Source of the DNA: DATFXM01 sp035315885
GTDB taxonomy: Bacteria > Acidobacteriota > Blastocatellia > UBA7656
Direction: 5' to 3'
Assembly: GCA_035315885.1 (NCBI GenBank)
Contig: DATFXM010000004.1
Location: forward strand, 15,511 to 79,510
Length of the DNA: 64,000 nucleotides
In this document: in pieces, positions 35,721-43,999 of the stretch
Numbering within the stretch: position 1 is the stretch's first letter
Layout of the letters: each line of letters begins with the position of its first letter
Notes under the pieces: model-generated
What the model saw: only the letters and a program-made list of their open reading frames with translations
Databases searched by the model: none
What the model was told of the DNA's origin: nothing
Position numbers and translations under genes: made by a program

Positions 35721-37331
35721 ATGAACAGAACGGTTTGGATTACGGTAGCCCTCCTGGTAGCTGCGCTTGGGTCCCGTTTATTTATCGCAACGAGACTTGC
35801 TACGGACGAGCCCGATGACGGTCGGGTTTACGCTCGCATAGCGTTGAACGTCCTGGACCACCACGGATACTCAGTCGAAACGGAAGAGCCGTACTCCCCA
35901 ACGTATATCCGAGTGCCGGGTTATCCTTTATTCCTCGCGTTAACTTACAAGGTGCTGGGTCTCGAGAACAATCATGCAGTGAGAATCCTGCAGGCCGTGC
36001 TCGACACGTTGACTTGCCTGCTGATTGGCTGTCTGGCTTGGACGTGGGCGCCGCGCTCGTGGACCGGAAGGCAACGAATGCGCGCGCTCAACTCCGGGCT
36101 TGCGCTGGCAATCGTCTGCCCGTTCATCGGGATCTACGTGGCGACGATTCTGACCGAGACTCTGGCGACCCTGCTAATCACCGCGTCGGTGCTTGCGGCC
36201 AGCGTGGCGTTGCGGTTTCTCGAAGAGCGCAAAAGAAGCCTTTGGTGGGCGGTCTCCGGATTGTTCGCCGGGTTGGCCACGATGGTCAGGCCCGAAGCGG
36301 GTTTGTTCGGCGCAGGGCTCGGCGTGGTGATGGTTCTGGTGGTTGCCTCGGACTGGAAGACTGCTCGGTTGACCGGCTTTCAGCACGTCAGGAGGTTGTT
36401 CGGGACGGTTGCTATAAACGCGGCTTTGCTGTGCACCGCCTTTGGAGTTGTTCTGGCGCCCTGGACGATTCGCAACGCGAGAGTCTTTGGTGTCTTTCAG
36501 CCGATCGCACCGACTCGCGCGGGCATGCCCGGGGACTTCATCGCTTACGGTTACATTCGCTGGCTCAAGACCTGGGTAGACGACGGCCGATATGTTGGCC
36601 CGTTTGAATGGGCGCTCGACGAGCGAGTGATAGACGTAAATCAGGCGCCGCAGCATGCTTTTGACTCTCCTGAAGAGAGGGCAGAGGTCGTTCGGCTGTT
36701 TGACCAATACAACGGCCCGGGCGCCTCGGCTCAACAGTCGATTAAGGAGACTGCGCCTCCCCAACAGCCGAAGGAATCGGGTGACGATGGCGAGGCCGAC
36801 CCTGAGGATTCAGATGAACAGGACGAGCCCGATGAGGAGGTAGCGCCGCCGCCGGACGGCTTGACGCCCCAGCTCGATGAACAGTTCGACAAGATCGCGC
36901 AAGCGCGCATTGCTCGCCATCCGATTCGATATTACGTCGTGTTGCCGGTTCGCCGGGCGATTTCGATGTGGTTCGACACTCACTCGCAGTACTACCCGTT
37001 CGATGGCTCGCTTTTTCCCTTGCAATCGCTGGATCGTGACCTTCATCAGCAGTATTGGCTTCCAGTGTTCGCGCTTGGGACGTGGTCTTTCACGTTGCTC
37101 GGTCTGGCAGGGTGCGTAGTTATTTTTCGGCGTGGAGAGAAGCGATGGCTGCTGATGCTTTGTTTGCTTCTGGCTCCACGGCTGATTCTGCTGTCGTCGT
37201 TTGAAAACCCCGAACCCCGATACGTGATCGAGCTGTTTGCCCTCCTACTCGCCGCGGGTTCGCTTCCGGTCGCTCTGCTCTTAGAGAGGATGGCTCGCCG
37301 CGTCTTCCCACGCAGCGATTCCCCCGCCTGA
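35721..37331 (+). CDS. GT-C-type polytopic membrane glycosyltransferase-like protein, copy B
   Basis: 536 residues, a clear paralogue of copy A: ATDEPDDGRVYARIALNVL, VETEEPYSPTYIRVPGYPLF, APWTIRNARVFGVFQP and HPIRYYVVLPVRRAISMWFDTHSQ all align. It also carries an acidic/proline insert (about 345-390). It begins at ATG 35721, seven bases after the copy A stop; TTG at 35715 is an alternative. It probably transfers a sugar from a lipid carrier on the outer face of the membrane. The substrate is unknown. Confidence 0.75.
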   Translation: MNRTVWITVALLVAALGSRLFIATRLATDEPDDGRVYARIALNVLDHHGYSVETEEPYSPTYIRVPGYPLFLALTYKVLGLENNHAVRILQAVLDTLTCLLIGCLAWTWAPRSWTGRQRMRALNSGLALAIVCPFIGIYVATILTETLATLLITASVLAASVALRFLEERKRSLWWAVSGLFAGLATMVRPEAGLFGAGLGVVMVLVVASDWKTARLTGFQHVRRLFGTVAINAALLCTAFGVVLAPWTIRNARVFGVFQPIAPTRAGMPGDFIAYGYIRWLKTWVDDGRYVGPFEWALDERVIDVNQAPQHAFDSPEERAEVVRLFDQYNGPGASAQQSIKETAPPQQPKESGDDGEADPEDSDEQDEPDEEVAPPPDGLTPQLDEQFDKIAQARIARHPIRYYVVLPVRRAISMWFDTHSQYYPFDGSLFPLQSLDRDLHQQYWLPVFALGTWSFTLLGLAGCVVIFRRGEKRWLLMLCLLLAPRLILLSSFENPEPRYVIELFALLLAAGSLPVALLLERMARRVFPRSDSPA

Positions 37332-37492
37332 TTTCAACTGTCGGATTTTTGCTGCGGTCCGTTCCCAACAGTCGATAACTCAAGACGCGCAGTTTCCTGA
37401 GTTAGCTCGTTCAGCCGAACTGGCATCGGCATTGCACAAGCAACTGCAGCCGGCAATCCAATAGTCCGGCAGAGAAGGGACGGAGGTTAGTT

Positions 37493-37891
37493 GTGTATAC
37501 CGGGGCTGATTCAAAAACCGCTTCAGTGCAGCAGTGTGAGGCATGCGGAAAACCATTGCTTGAGACGGACCGCTTCTGCCGGATTTGCGGCGTCAGGCAG
37601 AGCAACCCGGCGGACGTGACTGGCACTACCGCGTCGACGTCCCCCCAGCAGTATCTGACGTCGTCATTGTGTTTGAGCGAGAGCGGCACCGCGATGCGGC
37701 GAACCGTTTCGGGACCGCTCGTCAGTGCGGTCATCGGCAGCGTAGGCTACCGGGGCTCGGTGATGAGAGCCGCGGTCATCGCGCTCATATCAATACCGCT
37801 TTGGCTGATGATCGTATTGCTGTCCCCCCTTGATGCGTTTGCCGCTGCGCGGGCGCTGAGCCGTCAAAACCTGGACGTAACAGAGGGCTAA
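37493..37891 (+). CDS. Zinc-ribbon membrane protein
   Basis: 132 residues. The N-terminal zinc ribbon CEACGKPLLETDRFCRICG (CxxC...CxxC) is followed by a Ser/Thr-rich linker and one C-terminal membrane helix (about 90-115). The GTG start at 37493 has GGAGG at 37482-37486. Its stop overlaps the next start (TAATG), linking it to the phosphatidyltransferase gene. No function can be assigned. Confidence 0.65.
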   Translation: MYTGADSKTASVQQCEACGKPLLETDRFCRICGVRQSNPADVTGTTASTSPQQYLTSSLCLSESGTAMRRTVSGPLVSAVIGSVGYRGSVMRAAVIALISIPLWLMIVLLSPLDAFAAARALSRQNLDVTEG

Positions 37892-38628
37892 TGAATCGAA
37901 AACAGGTTGAGGCTGATCGGGCTTCCGCAAGCCAGACTTGCGAATCGCCGGCGGAAACTTTTCACAAGGAATTCCGCCAGGAGGTTAGGCTGCAGACAAG
38001 TTTGTTGACGCCTCTCGAACGGCGTTGTCTCGCGTGGCTCGCAGCCCGGTTGCCTGAACGGGTGAATTCAGATCACCTGACTCTGCTCGGGTTCCTGTCA
38101 ACTCTGGGAGCCGCAGCTTGTTATGCCGTGTCCCGTCTTTGGGCTCCGGCAATAATCCTGTCGTGTGTCTTTATTGCGATGAATTGGTTTGGCGACAGTC
38201 TCGACGGCACGGTTGCCAGGGCGAGAAACAAGCAGCGTCCGCGCTATGGATACTACGTCGACCATGTGATCGACGCGCTCGGAATACTGGCGATCGTTTG
38301 TGGGCTTGCGGCGGGAGGTCTGATGACCTGGACGTTCGCGCTGGCCTTTCTCGTGTTGTTGTATCTGCTGTTCATAGATGTTTACCTGGCAACGCACGCG
38401 CTGGGAATCTTTCGGATGTCGTTCTTCAAGCTGGGCCCCACCGAGTTGCGGGTCCTGCTGGCTATTGGCAGCCTGCGAGCGATGCTCAAGCCCACGGTTC
38501 GATTGTTTGGACAGAGCTATCTCTTGTTCGATGTGGCGGTGGTAGTAGCAATGGTGGTGATCTCGATAATGGTCATAGCGTCCGTCCTGCGGAACACCGT
38601 GGCCCTCTATCGGGCAGAGCGGATTTGA
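37891..38628 (+). CDS. CDP-alcohol phosphatidyltransferase family protein
   Basis: 245 residues with about six membrane helices. The catalytic motif is present as D-x2-DG-x2-AR-x9-G-x3-D-x3-D (in GDSLDGTVARARN... and YGYYVDHVID), which binds the CDP-linked donor and Mg2+. It would make a phospholipid or phospho-alcohol headgroup. A 45-residue soluble N-terminal part precedes the first helix. Operon with the zinc-ribbon gene and GtrA. Confidence 0.88.
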   Translation: MNRKQVEADRASASQTCESPAETFHKEFRQEVRLQTSLLTPLERRCLAWLAARLPERVNSDHLTLLGFLSTLGAAACYAVSRLWAPAIILSCVFIAMNWFGDSLDGTVARARNKQRPRYGYYVDHVIDALGILAIVCGLAAGGLMTWTFALAFLVLLYLLFIDVYLATHALGIFRMSFFKLGPTELRVLLAIGSLRAMLKPTVRLFGQSYLLFDVAVVVAMVVISIMVIASVLRNTVALYRAERI

Positions 38629-38631
38629 TAA

Positions 38632-39048
38632 ATGCTGTCGAGAACTGCGATGGTCAAGTCAACCAAACGGCAATCGGTGTTGGGCCGGTTCGGCAAGTTT
38701 GGAACGGTAGGCGCCGGCGGAGTCATCGTCCAGTTAGTGGTCTTGAGGGCGCTGCTCGAGGTTTTGAACTACACGGTGGCTACGGCGATCGCGGTAGAGA
38801 CCAGCGTTCTGTTCAACTTCTTTTGGCATCGGCGATGGACTTGGTCGGACCGGTCCGAGGTTTCCGCCGCTCGCGCTTTTTTGAGATTCAACCTCAGCAA
38901 CGGTGCTGTGTCACTAGCCGTCAATCTCTGCCTGACCCACTTGTTCGTGAGCACCACAGGGTGCGGTCCATTGGTGGCAAATCTCCTCAGTATTGCAATC
39001 TGCTCGATTCTCAACTTCACGCTTGCCCACTGCTACGCCTTCGCGTGA
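38632..39048 (+). CDS. GtrA-family membrane protein
   Basis: 138 residues, four membrane helices with family segments (FGKFGTVGAGGVIVQLVVL, NFFWHRRWTW, RFNLSNGAVSLAVNL, CSILNFTLAHCYAF). GtrA proteins are thought to move or flip lipid-linked sugars across the membrane. It starts three bases after the phosphatidyltransferase stop; a second ATG at 38650 is possible. It fits the glycolipid theme of this block. Confidence 0.85.
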   Translation: MLSRTAMVKSTKRQSVLGRFGKFGTVGAGGVIVQLVVLRALLEVLNYTVATAIAVETSVLFNFFWHRRWTWSDRSEVSAARAFLRFNLSNGAVSLAVNLCLTHLFVSTTGCGPLVANLLSIAICSILNFTLAHCYAFA

Positions 39049-39478
39049 CTTCCTGTGCTGAGGGCGGGCAGGAATAAGCCGAGTGCGATGTTAGGCGCTG
39101 TCCTGGTCTTGATTTTGATCGAGGAATGAGCGCCGTCTCAATCGCGCATCTTGGGGACAGCGCCCAATTAAGTAGTCACAAGCAAACCGGGACAACGGCC
39201 GATGTTAAAAAGGGTTGACCGTGTTCACAAGCCCGTGGATAATCAGCCAGTTGAATCTCAAGCTTACCTAATGTCGGAGGCAGCAGTAAGCAGTTGAGCT
39301 AACCTCCGCAGCAGGATGCCAAGGCCGCTTTTCGGGTGGCCCCGAAGCTTAAGCGGTAGTTGATCGGTCCCCGCGATTAACGGCGTCTCTGCCCCAAAAA
39401 AGAAAGACAAAAACCGGAGCATCAAGAAAGGTACCTATCTGTCCCGCAATCGAGGGTCAGAGTAGATTTGGGAACGCA
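39049..39478 (+). promoter_or_regulatory. Promoter and long leader of the first C25 protease gene
   Basis: 430 bp without a gene. TTGACC at 39215-39220 and GATAAT at 39238-39243 are separated by 17 bp, a near-consensus promoter with a start near 39250. The resulting leader is about 230 nt. It contains a possible stem between CGGAGG (about 39274) and CCTCCG (about 39308), a GC-rich hairpin around 39326-39356, then A-rich sequence. I could not match it to a known riboswitch. Confidence 0.5.
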
Positions 39479-42400
39479 ATGAGAATTGGTCCGCGTGTGT
39501 TTTCATTCAACCGAGCTATTCGTGCGCTCGGAGCAGGGATTGCGCTCACATCGGTGTTAGCCGGCCTTGTTCCAGGTACTGCGCAGGCTCAGTCGCAGTT
39601 GTGTGGCGCGCCGGGGAGAGACGGAGGCGGCGTTTCGCTCGCCGGCATAGTCAACACCTATTATCCGGGAAGCGGGACACCGGCAGCCGGCGCGACTACG
39701 ATTACGCTTGGCGCCGCCACTGGAGCATCGACTGCGATCGCACCGGGTGACTTGCTATTAGTCATCCAGATGCAGGATGCGCAAATCAACTCAGCGAACG
39801 GTAATAACTATGGCGATGGTACCGGGGGTCTTACCGGCGCAGGGTACACAGCGGCTAACCAAACGGGACTTTATGAGTACGTAAGGGCTGCCAGCAGCGT
39901 GAGCACGGCTGGTGGCACTCTCACGCTTATCAGCACAGGTACAGGAGGCGGCCTCCTCAACTCCTACGCCAATGCGGCAGCTACCGGCACAAGGGGTCAA
40001 CGAAAATTTCAGGTTGTCCGGGTGCCTCAGTATACGAGCGCAACAATGGGCTCGACGCTGACCGCGCTTGCCTGGAACGGATCGACAGGGGGCATTCTCG
40101 CGCTTGATGTTGCAGGCAGTCTGAACCTCAACAGCGCGACGGTGAGCGTCAGCGGTCTCGGGTTTCGTGGAGCCGCCGGACGCAGGCTGACAGGTGGCAC
40201 GGGTGGCGGCAACGACTTTGCCGTCGCTTCAACAAACAACTTCCACGCAGTAAAAGGGGAAGGCATCGCCGGAACTCCTCGCTACGTATACAACTCAGCA
40301 ACAGATACAGTCGTCGACAACGGCGCCGAAGGCTACCCCGGGGGTGATCACGCTAAGGGTGCGCCGGGAAATGCAGGCGGCGGGGGAACGGATGGCAATC
40401 CGGCGGCCAATGACCAGAACTCAGGTGGCGGCGGAGGCGGAAACGGCGGAGCAGGCGGTCTTGGCGGAAACACCTGGAATACCAATCTTGCCAGAGGAGG
40501 ATTTGGCGGTGCGACATTCGCGCAAGCCGCAAACACTCGATTTGTAATGGGCGGCGGAGGCGGAGGCGGTACTCGTAACAATGACACCGCTACTGCCGCA
40601 GCCAGCGGCGGCGCGGGCGGCGGTGCCGTCTTCATTCGTGCAGGCCAACTCACCGGCAGCGGCACGATCAATTCGAACGGCGCCGATGCGTACAACAACA
40701 CCGTTCAGGATGCCGCCGGCGGAGGCGGAGCCGGTGGCAGTGTTCTGATTTGGGCGCTTGCCGGTAGCCTCACCAACCTCACGATAAACTCGAAAGGCGG
40801 CCGAGGTGGCGATGCCTGGCACAGCCAGCCGCCGGGCACAAACCCGGGCGAGCGTCACGGGCCCGGCGGAGGAGGTGGCGGCGGATTCGTCAGAACATCC
40901 TCGGCAGTCAATGCCGCCTCCAGCGCAACCGGCGGAGCCGCAGGTCAGACTACGACGGCGCTCGACAACTACGGCGCAACCGCGGGTGCCAATGGCACCG
41001 TTACTACCGGTTTCACCTCCACCACCATCCCGGGAGCCAAGTCTGGCGCAGAGTGCGCCGCAACAACTGCAGTCACGATGGACTCCTTCGATGCTCTCAA
41101 CTACGACAAAGGAGTTCTGCTGGAATGGACTACGGGATTCGAGGTGGACAACCTCGGATTCAACGTCTATCGCGAAGAGGACGGAGTGCGAACTCAGCTC
41201 AATCAAGGGCTGCTCGCCGGGTCAGCACTGCTCGTAGGGCCTGGAGTGAATCTGAACTCAGGCCGCTCATACTACTGGCTGGACCCCGGAATAAAACCGT
41301 CGCAGTTTGTTCAGTATTGGATCGAAGACGTGGACCTGAACGGTCAGACCACGCTGCACGGTCCGGTAACCCCGCACGGAAGTGAGGGGAGTTTGCCGGA
41401 ATTCGTGCAGGCCCAATCGCTGAGCGAGCAGAACAATCACGGAGTGCCCTCCGCACAGCGTGAGGTGTGGGCTCAGGCGCCAGCAAGTGATGCGTCTTTT
41501 CAGTCGAGGTTCTCGACGATGTCGTTGTCCTCGTCGGTTAAGACCACTGGGGTTCAATCCGGCAAGAACCTTGGGAGTCAATGGGCTATTGCCGCAAAAC
41601 CTGGCGTCAAGTTGTCGGTGAACAAGGACGGCTGGTACCGCGTTATGCAGCCGGACCTTGCCTCAGCGGGTCTCAACGTGTTCGCTGATCCGAAATTCCT
41701 GCAGCTTTTCGTAGACGGCAACGAAGTTCCTATCAGAGTGAACGGCAGCACGCACGGACGGCTCGAGCCGCAAGACTCAATCGAGTTCTACGGGACTGCG
41801 TTGGATACGGCATCGACAGATCTTCACGTCTATTATCTGATCTCCGGCTCGCAACCCGGGCGGCGGATCAGCACGTTTTCAGGTCAATCGGGGATAGCGT
41901 CAGGATCGACGAGTTTCCTGTCTACAGTTGAGCTGCGCGAACGGTTCACTTATTACGTTGCGCTGACCAACGGGGACAAGGAGAACTGGTTTGGCGCGGT
42001 GGTAACCTCTACGCCCGTAATCAAGACCTTAAAGGTGACTCACCTTGCCACTGATGTTTCTGGAGGCGCGGATCAAACTGCATTGGATGTCGTGCTTCAG
42101 GGTGTCAGCAGCAACGTGGGTGCGCCGGTGGCTCACCTTGTGGGTGTTTCGCTCAACGGGATGCAGCTCGGCAACATGTCGTTTTCCGGTCGAGCAAACT
42201 ATTCAGTGCGGTTTTCGGTGCCCAGCGGGCTTCTACACGAAGGTGACAACACAGTCACGGTGCAGTCGTTGAATGGCGGTGCTGACGTCTGTGCGATCGA
42301 CTACATCAGGCTAACCTACAATCATCTCTACACTGCCGACTCGAACGGGCTGAGGTACACGGCATCTGGCGGAGAGTCGATAAAGATCGGCGGTTTCTCA

Positions 42401-43627
42401 TCTAACGACGTCCGTCTTGTAGACGTGACTGATCCTAACGATCCGCGGGAGATTGCGGGTGCCGTAACCCCGGACGCAAGCGGCTACTCGTTTACAGCCG
42501 CAGCCCATGATGCGGGCTCGCGGCTGTTGTATGCGTTCACCGGAGGCGGTGTACCGCAGCCGGCAAAGACTGCCGCCAACCAGCCATCAAGCTGGAACCA
42601 GGCCGGTCCTGGAGCTGACATCGTTGTGATCAGCAATCAGCTTTTCACAAAGTCTCTGCAACCGCTTGTGGATATGCGCACAAAGCAGAGATACGCGGTG
42701 AAGGTGGTGGACGTCGAAGACGTGTACGATGAGTTCAGCTATGGAGCGAAATCGCCGCAGGCCATAAAGGACTTCCTGAGCCGGACGCGAGCGGTTTGGC
42801 GGAAAGTGCCGCGGTACGTCTTGCTTGTAGGAGACGCGACCACCGACGGCCGAAACTACCTGGGGTTAGGCAACGTGGACTTCGTGCCTACCAAGATGGT
42901 GGCGAGCACCTTCCTCGAGGCTGCAAGCGACGATTGGTTTGCGGACTTCGATGACAGCGGGCTGGCAGCCATGGCTGTCGGTCGGCTTCCGGTGAGAACC
43001 GCAGAAGACGCCGATACGGTTGTAGCTAAGATCGTCCGCGTCGAGCAATCGGGCACACGGCTGGATTCGCTGCTGGTCGCAGACCGAAACGACGGGTTTG
43101 ATTTTGAAGGCACTGAGAAGGCGGTGAAGGATCTCATGCCGTCGGCGTGGCCCGTGCAGGAAGTCTTGAGGAGTCAGACGGACGACGCCTCGGCGAAGGC
43201 TCAGATCATTGCGGGGATAAGTCAGGGCAAGCGAATCGTGAACTATAACGGGCATGGTTCGAACACGTTCTGGCGTGGAAACCTGCTGACCAGCGCCGAC
43301 ACAGCGAGTTTGACCAACCTCACGAGTCCATCGCTGGTAGTTAGCATGACCTGCATGACATCCTTGTTCGCCGATCCCTTCACCGACAGCCTCGGTGAGG
43401 CATTGATGAAGGCTCGGAACGGCGGCGCTTTTGCGGTGTGGGGATCATCAGGGCTTCGTGAGCCGCTGAGTCAGGCGGTCGCTAACCAGGAACTGTTTAG
43501 ACAACTACTGGGGTCAGGCGGGACCACGATTGGAGATGCGATTCGCAAGGCGAAGGCTTCGGTGGCCGACATGGATCTTCGGCGGACCTGGATACTGTTT
43601 GGAGATCCGGTTTCACGGCTTCAGTAG
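39479..43627 (+). CDS. Secreted gingipain-like C25 cysteine peptidase with glycine-rich region
   Basis: 1382 residues. A signal peptide ends near AQAQ. Residues about 230-490 are very glycine-rich (GGGGGGNGG, GGAGG, GGGGGGFV) and resemble a polyglycine surface domain. An FN3-like segment follows (about 525-640; LLEWTTGFEVDNLGFNVYRE), then beta-rich domains and the C25 peptidase (about 1035-1380). The catalytic His1259 (NYNGHGS) and Cys1292 (MTCMTS) are visible. It probably cleaves extracellular protein, and maturation or sorting is unknown. A homologous gene follows. No strong ribosome site is seen. Confidence 0.88.
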   Translation: MRIGPRVFSFNRAIRALGAGIALTSVLAGLVPGTAQAQSQLCGAPGRDGGGVSLAGIVNTYYPGSGTPAAGATTITLGAATGASTAIAPGDLLLVIQMQDAQINSANGNNYGDGTGGLTGAGYTAANQTGLYEYVRAASSVSTAGGTLTLISTGTGGGLLNSYANAAATGTRGQRKFQVVRVPQYTSATMGSTLTALAWNGSTGGILALDVAGSLNLNSATVSVSGLGFRGAAGRRLTGGTGGGNDFAVASTNNFHAVKGEGIAGTPRYVYNSATDTVVDNGAEGYPGGDHAKGAPGNAGGGGTDGNPAANDQNSGGGGGGNGGAGGLGGNTWNTNLARGGFGGATFAQAANTRFVMGGGGGGGTRNNDTATAAASGGAGGGAVFIRAGQLTGSGTINSNGADAYNNTVQDAAGGGGAGGSVLIWALAGSLTNLTINSKGGRGGDAWHSQPPGTNPGERHGPGGGGGGGFVRTSSAVNAASSATGGAAGQTTTALDNYGATAGANGTVTTGFTSTTIPGAKSGAECAATTAVTMDSFDALNYDKGVLLEWTTGFEVDNLGFNVYREEDGVRTQLNQGLLAGSALLVGPGVNLNSGRSYYWLDPGIKPSQFVQYWIEDVDLNGQTTLHGPVTPHGSEGSLPEFVQAQSLSEQNNHGVPSAQREVWAQAPASDASFQSRFSTMSLSSSVKTTGVQSGKNLGSQWAIAAKPGVKLSVNKDGWYRVMQPDLASAGLNVFADPKFLQLFVDGNEVPIRVNGSTHGRLEPQDSIEFYGTALDTASTDLHVYYLISGSQPGRRISTFSGQSGIASGSTSFLSTVELRERFTYYVALTNGDKENWFGAVVTSTPVIKTLKVTHLATDVSGGADQTALDVVLQGVSSNVGAPVAHLVGVSLNGMQLGNMSFSGRANYSVRFSVPSGLLHEGDNTVTVQSLNGGADVCAIDYIRLTYNHLYTADSNGLRYTASGGESIKIGGFSSNDVRLVDVTDPNDPREIAGAVTPDASGYSFTAAAHDAGSRLLYAFTGGGVPQPAKTAANQPSSWNQAGPGADIVVISNQLFTKSLQPLVDMRTKQRYAVKVVDVEDVYDEFSYGAKSPQAIKDFLSRTRAVWRKVPRYVLLVGDATTDGRNYLGLGNVDFVPTKMVASTFLEAASDDWFADFDDSGLAAMAVGRLPVRTAEDADTVVAKIVRVEQSGTRLDSLLVADRNDGFDFEGTEKAVKDLMPSAWPVQEVLRSQTDDASAKAQIIAGISQGKRIVNYNGHGSNTFWRGNLLTSADTASLTNLTSPSLVVSMTCMTSLFADPFTDSLGEALMKARNGGAFAVWGSSGLREPLSQAVANQELFRQLLGSGGTTIGDAIRKAKASVADMDLRRTWILFGDPVSRLQ

Positions 43628-43999
43628 TTCTGAGTTCTGAGTAGAGGTGCGGACGGTTCGCGGCCTTCCGTAGGAGGACCCAGGGTTGTAGCACCAGCCG
43701 CAACCGGCTTGTATTGACATCATTCGAACTAGGAATAGAATAGGCGGCGAGCTTTTTGCTCAAATGGCAATCTATACGAGAACGGCGTCGACCAAGGTCC
43801 CTTGGCGTCTGTTCCGTCAGGCGCCATCAGAGTTCATTGACGCAGTGGTAAGCGTAACTGGGAATCGTTGGTAGGCAGTAGCGTGGTTGATCCTTAAAGC
43901 AGGTCAGCTCACTGATGAATTAATGAATAAGTAAGCGACTTTTTGCGCCCCTAGAGCGGATTCGACTCAAGACTCCCGGTCACAATCAAGGAGATCAGC
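43628..43999 (+). promoter_or_regulatory. Promoter and long leader of the second C25 protease gene
   Basis: 372 bp without a gene. A short TGAGTTC remnant lies at the left edge. TTGACA (43714-43719) and TAGAAT (43736-43741) with a 16-bp spacer make a near-consensus promoter with a start near 43748, leaving a leader of about 250 nt. AAGGAG stands shortly before the ATG at 44000. There is no obvious sequence similarity to the first C25 leader. Confidence 0.5.

Noticed and set aside
39250..39478. Riboswitch in the first C25 leader (GAGCTAACCTCCG recalls the 3' end of c-di-AMP aptamers)
   Set aside because: The upstream hallmark segments of that aptamer are missing, and c-di-GMP and cobalamin consensus elements also failed to match.
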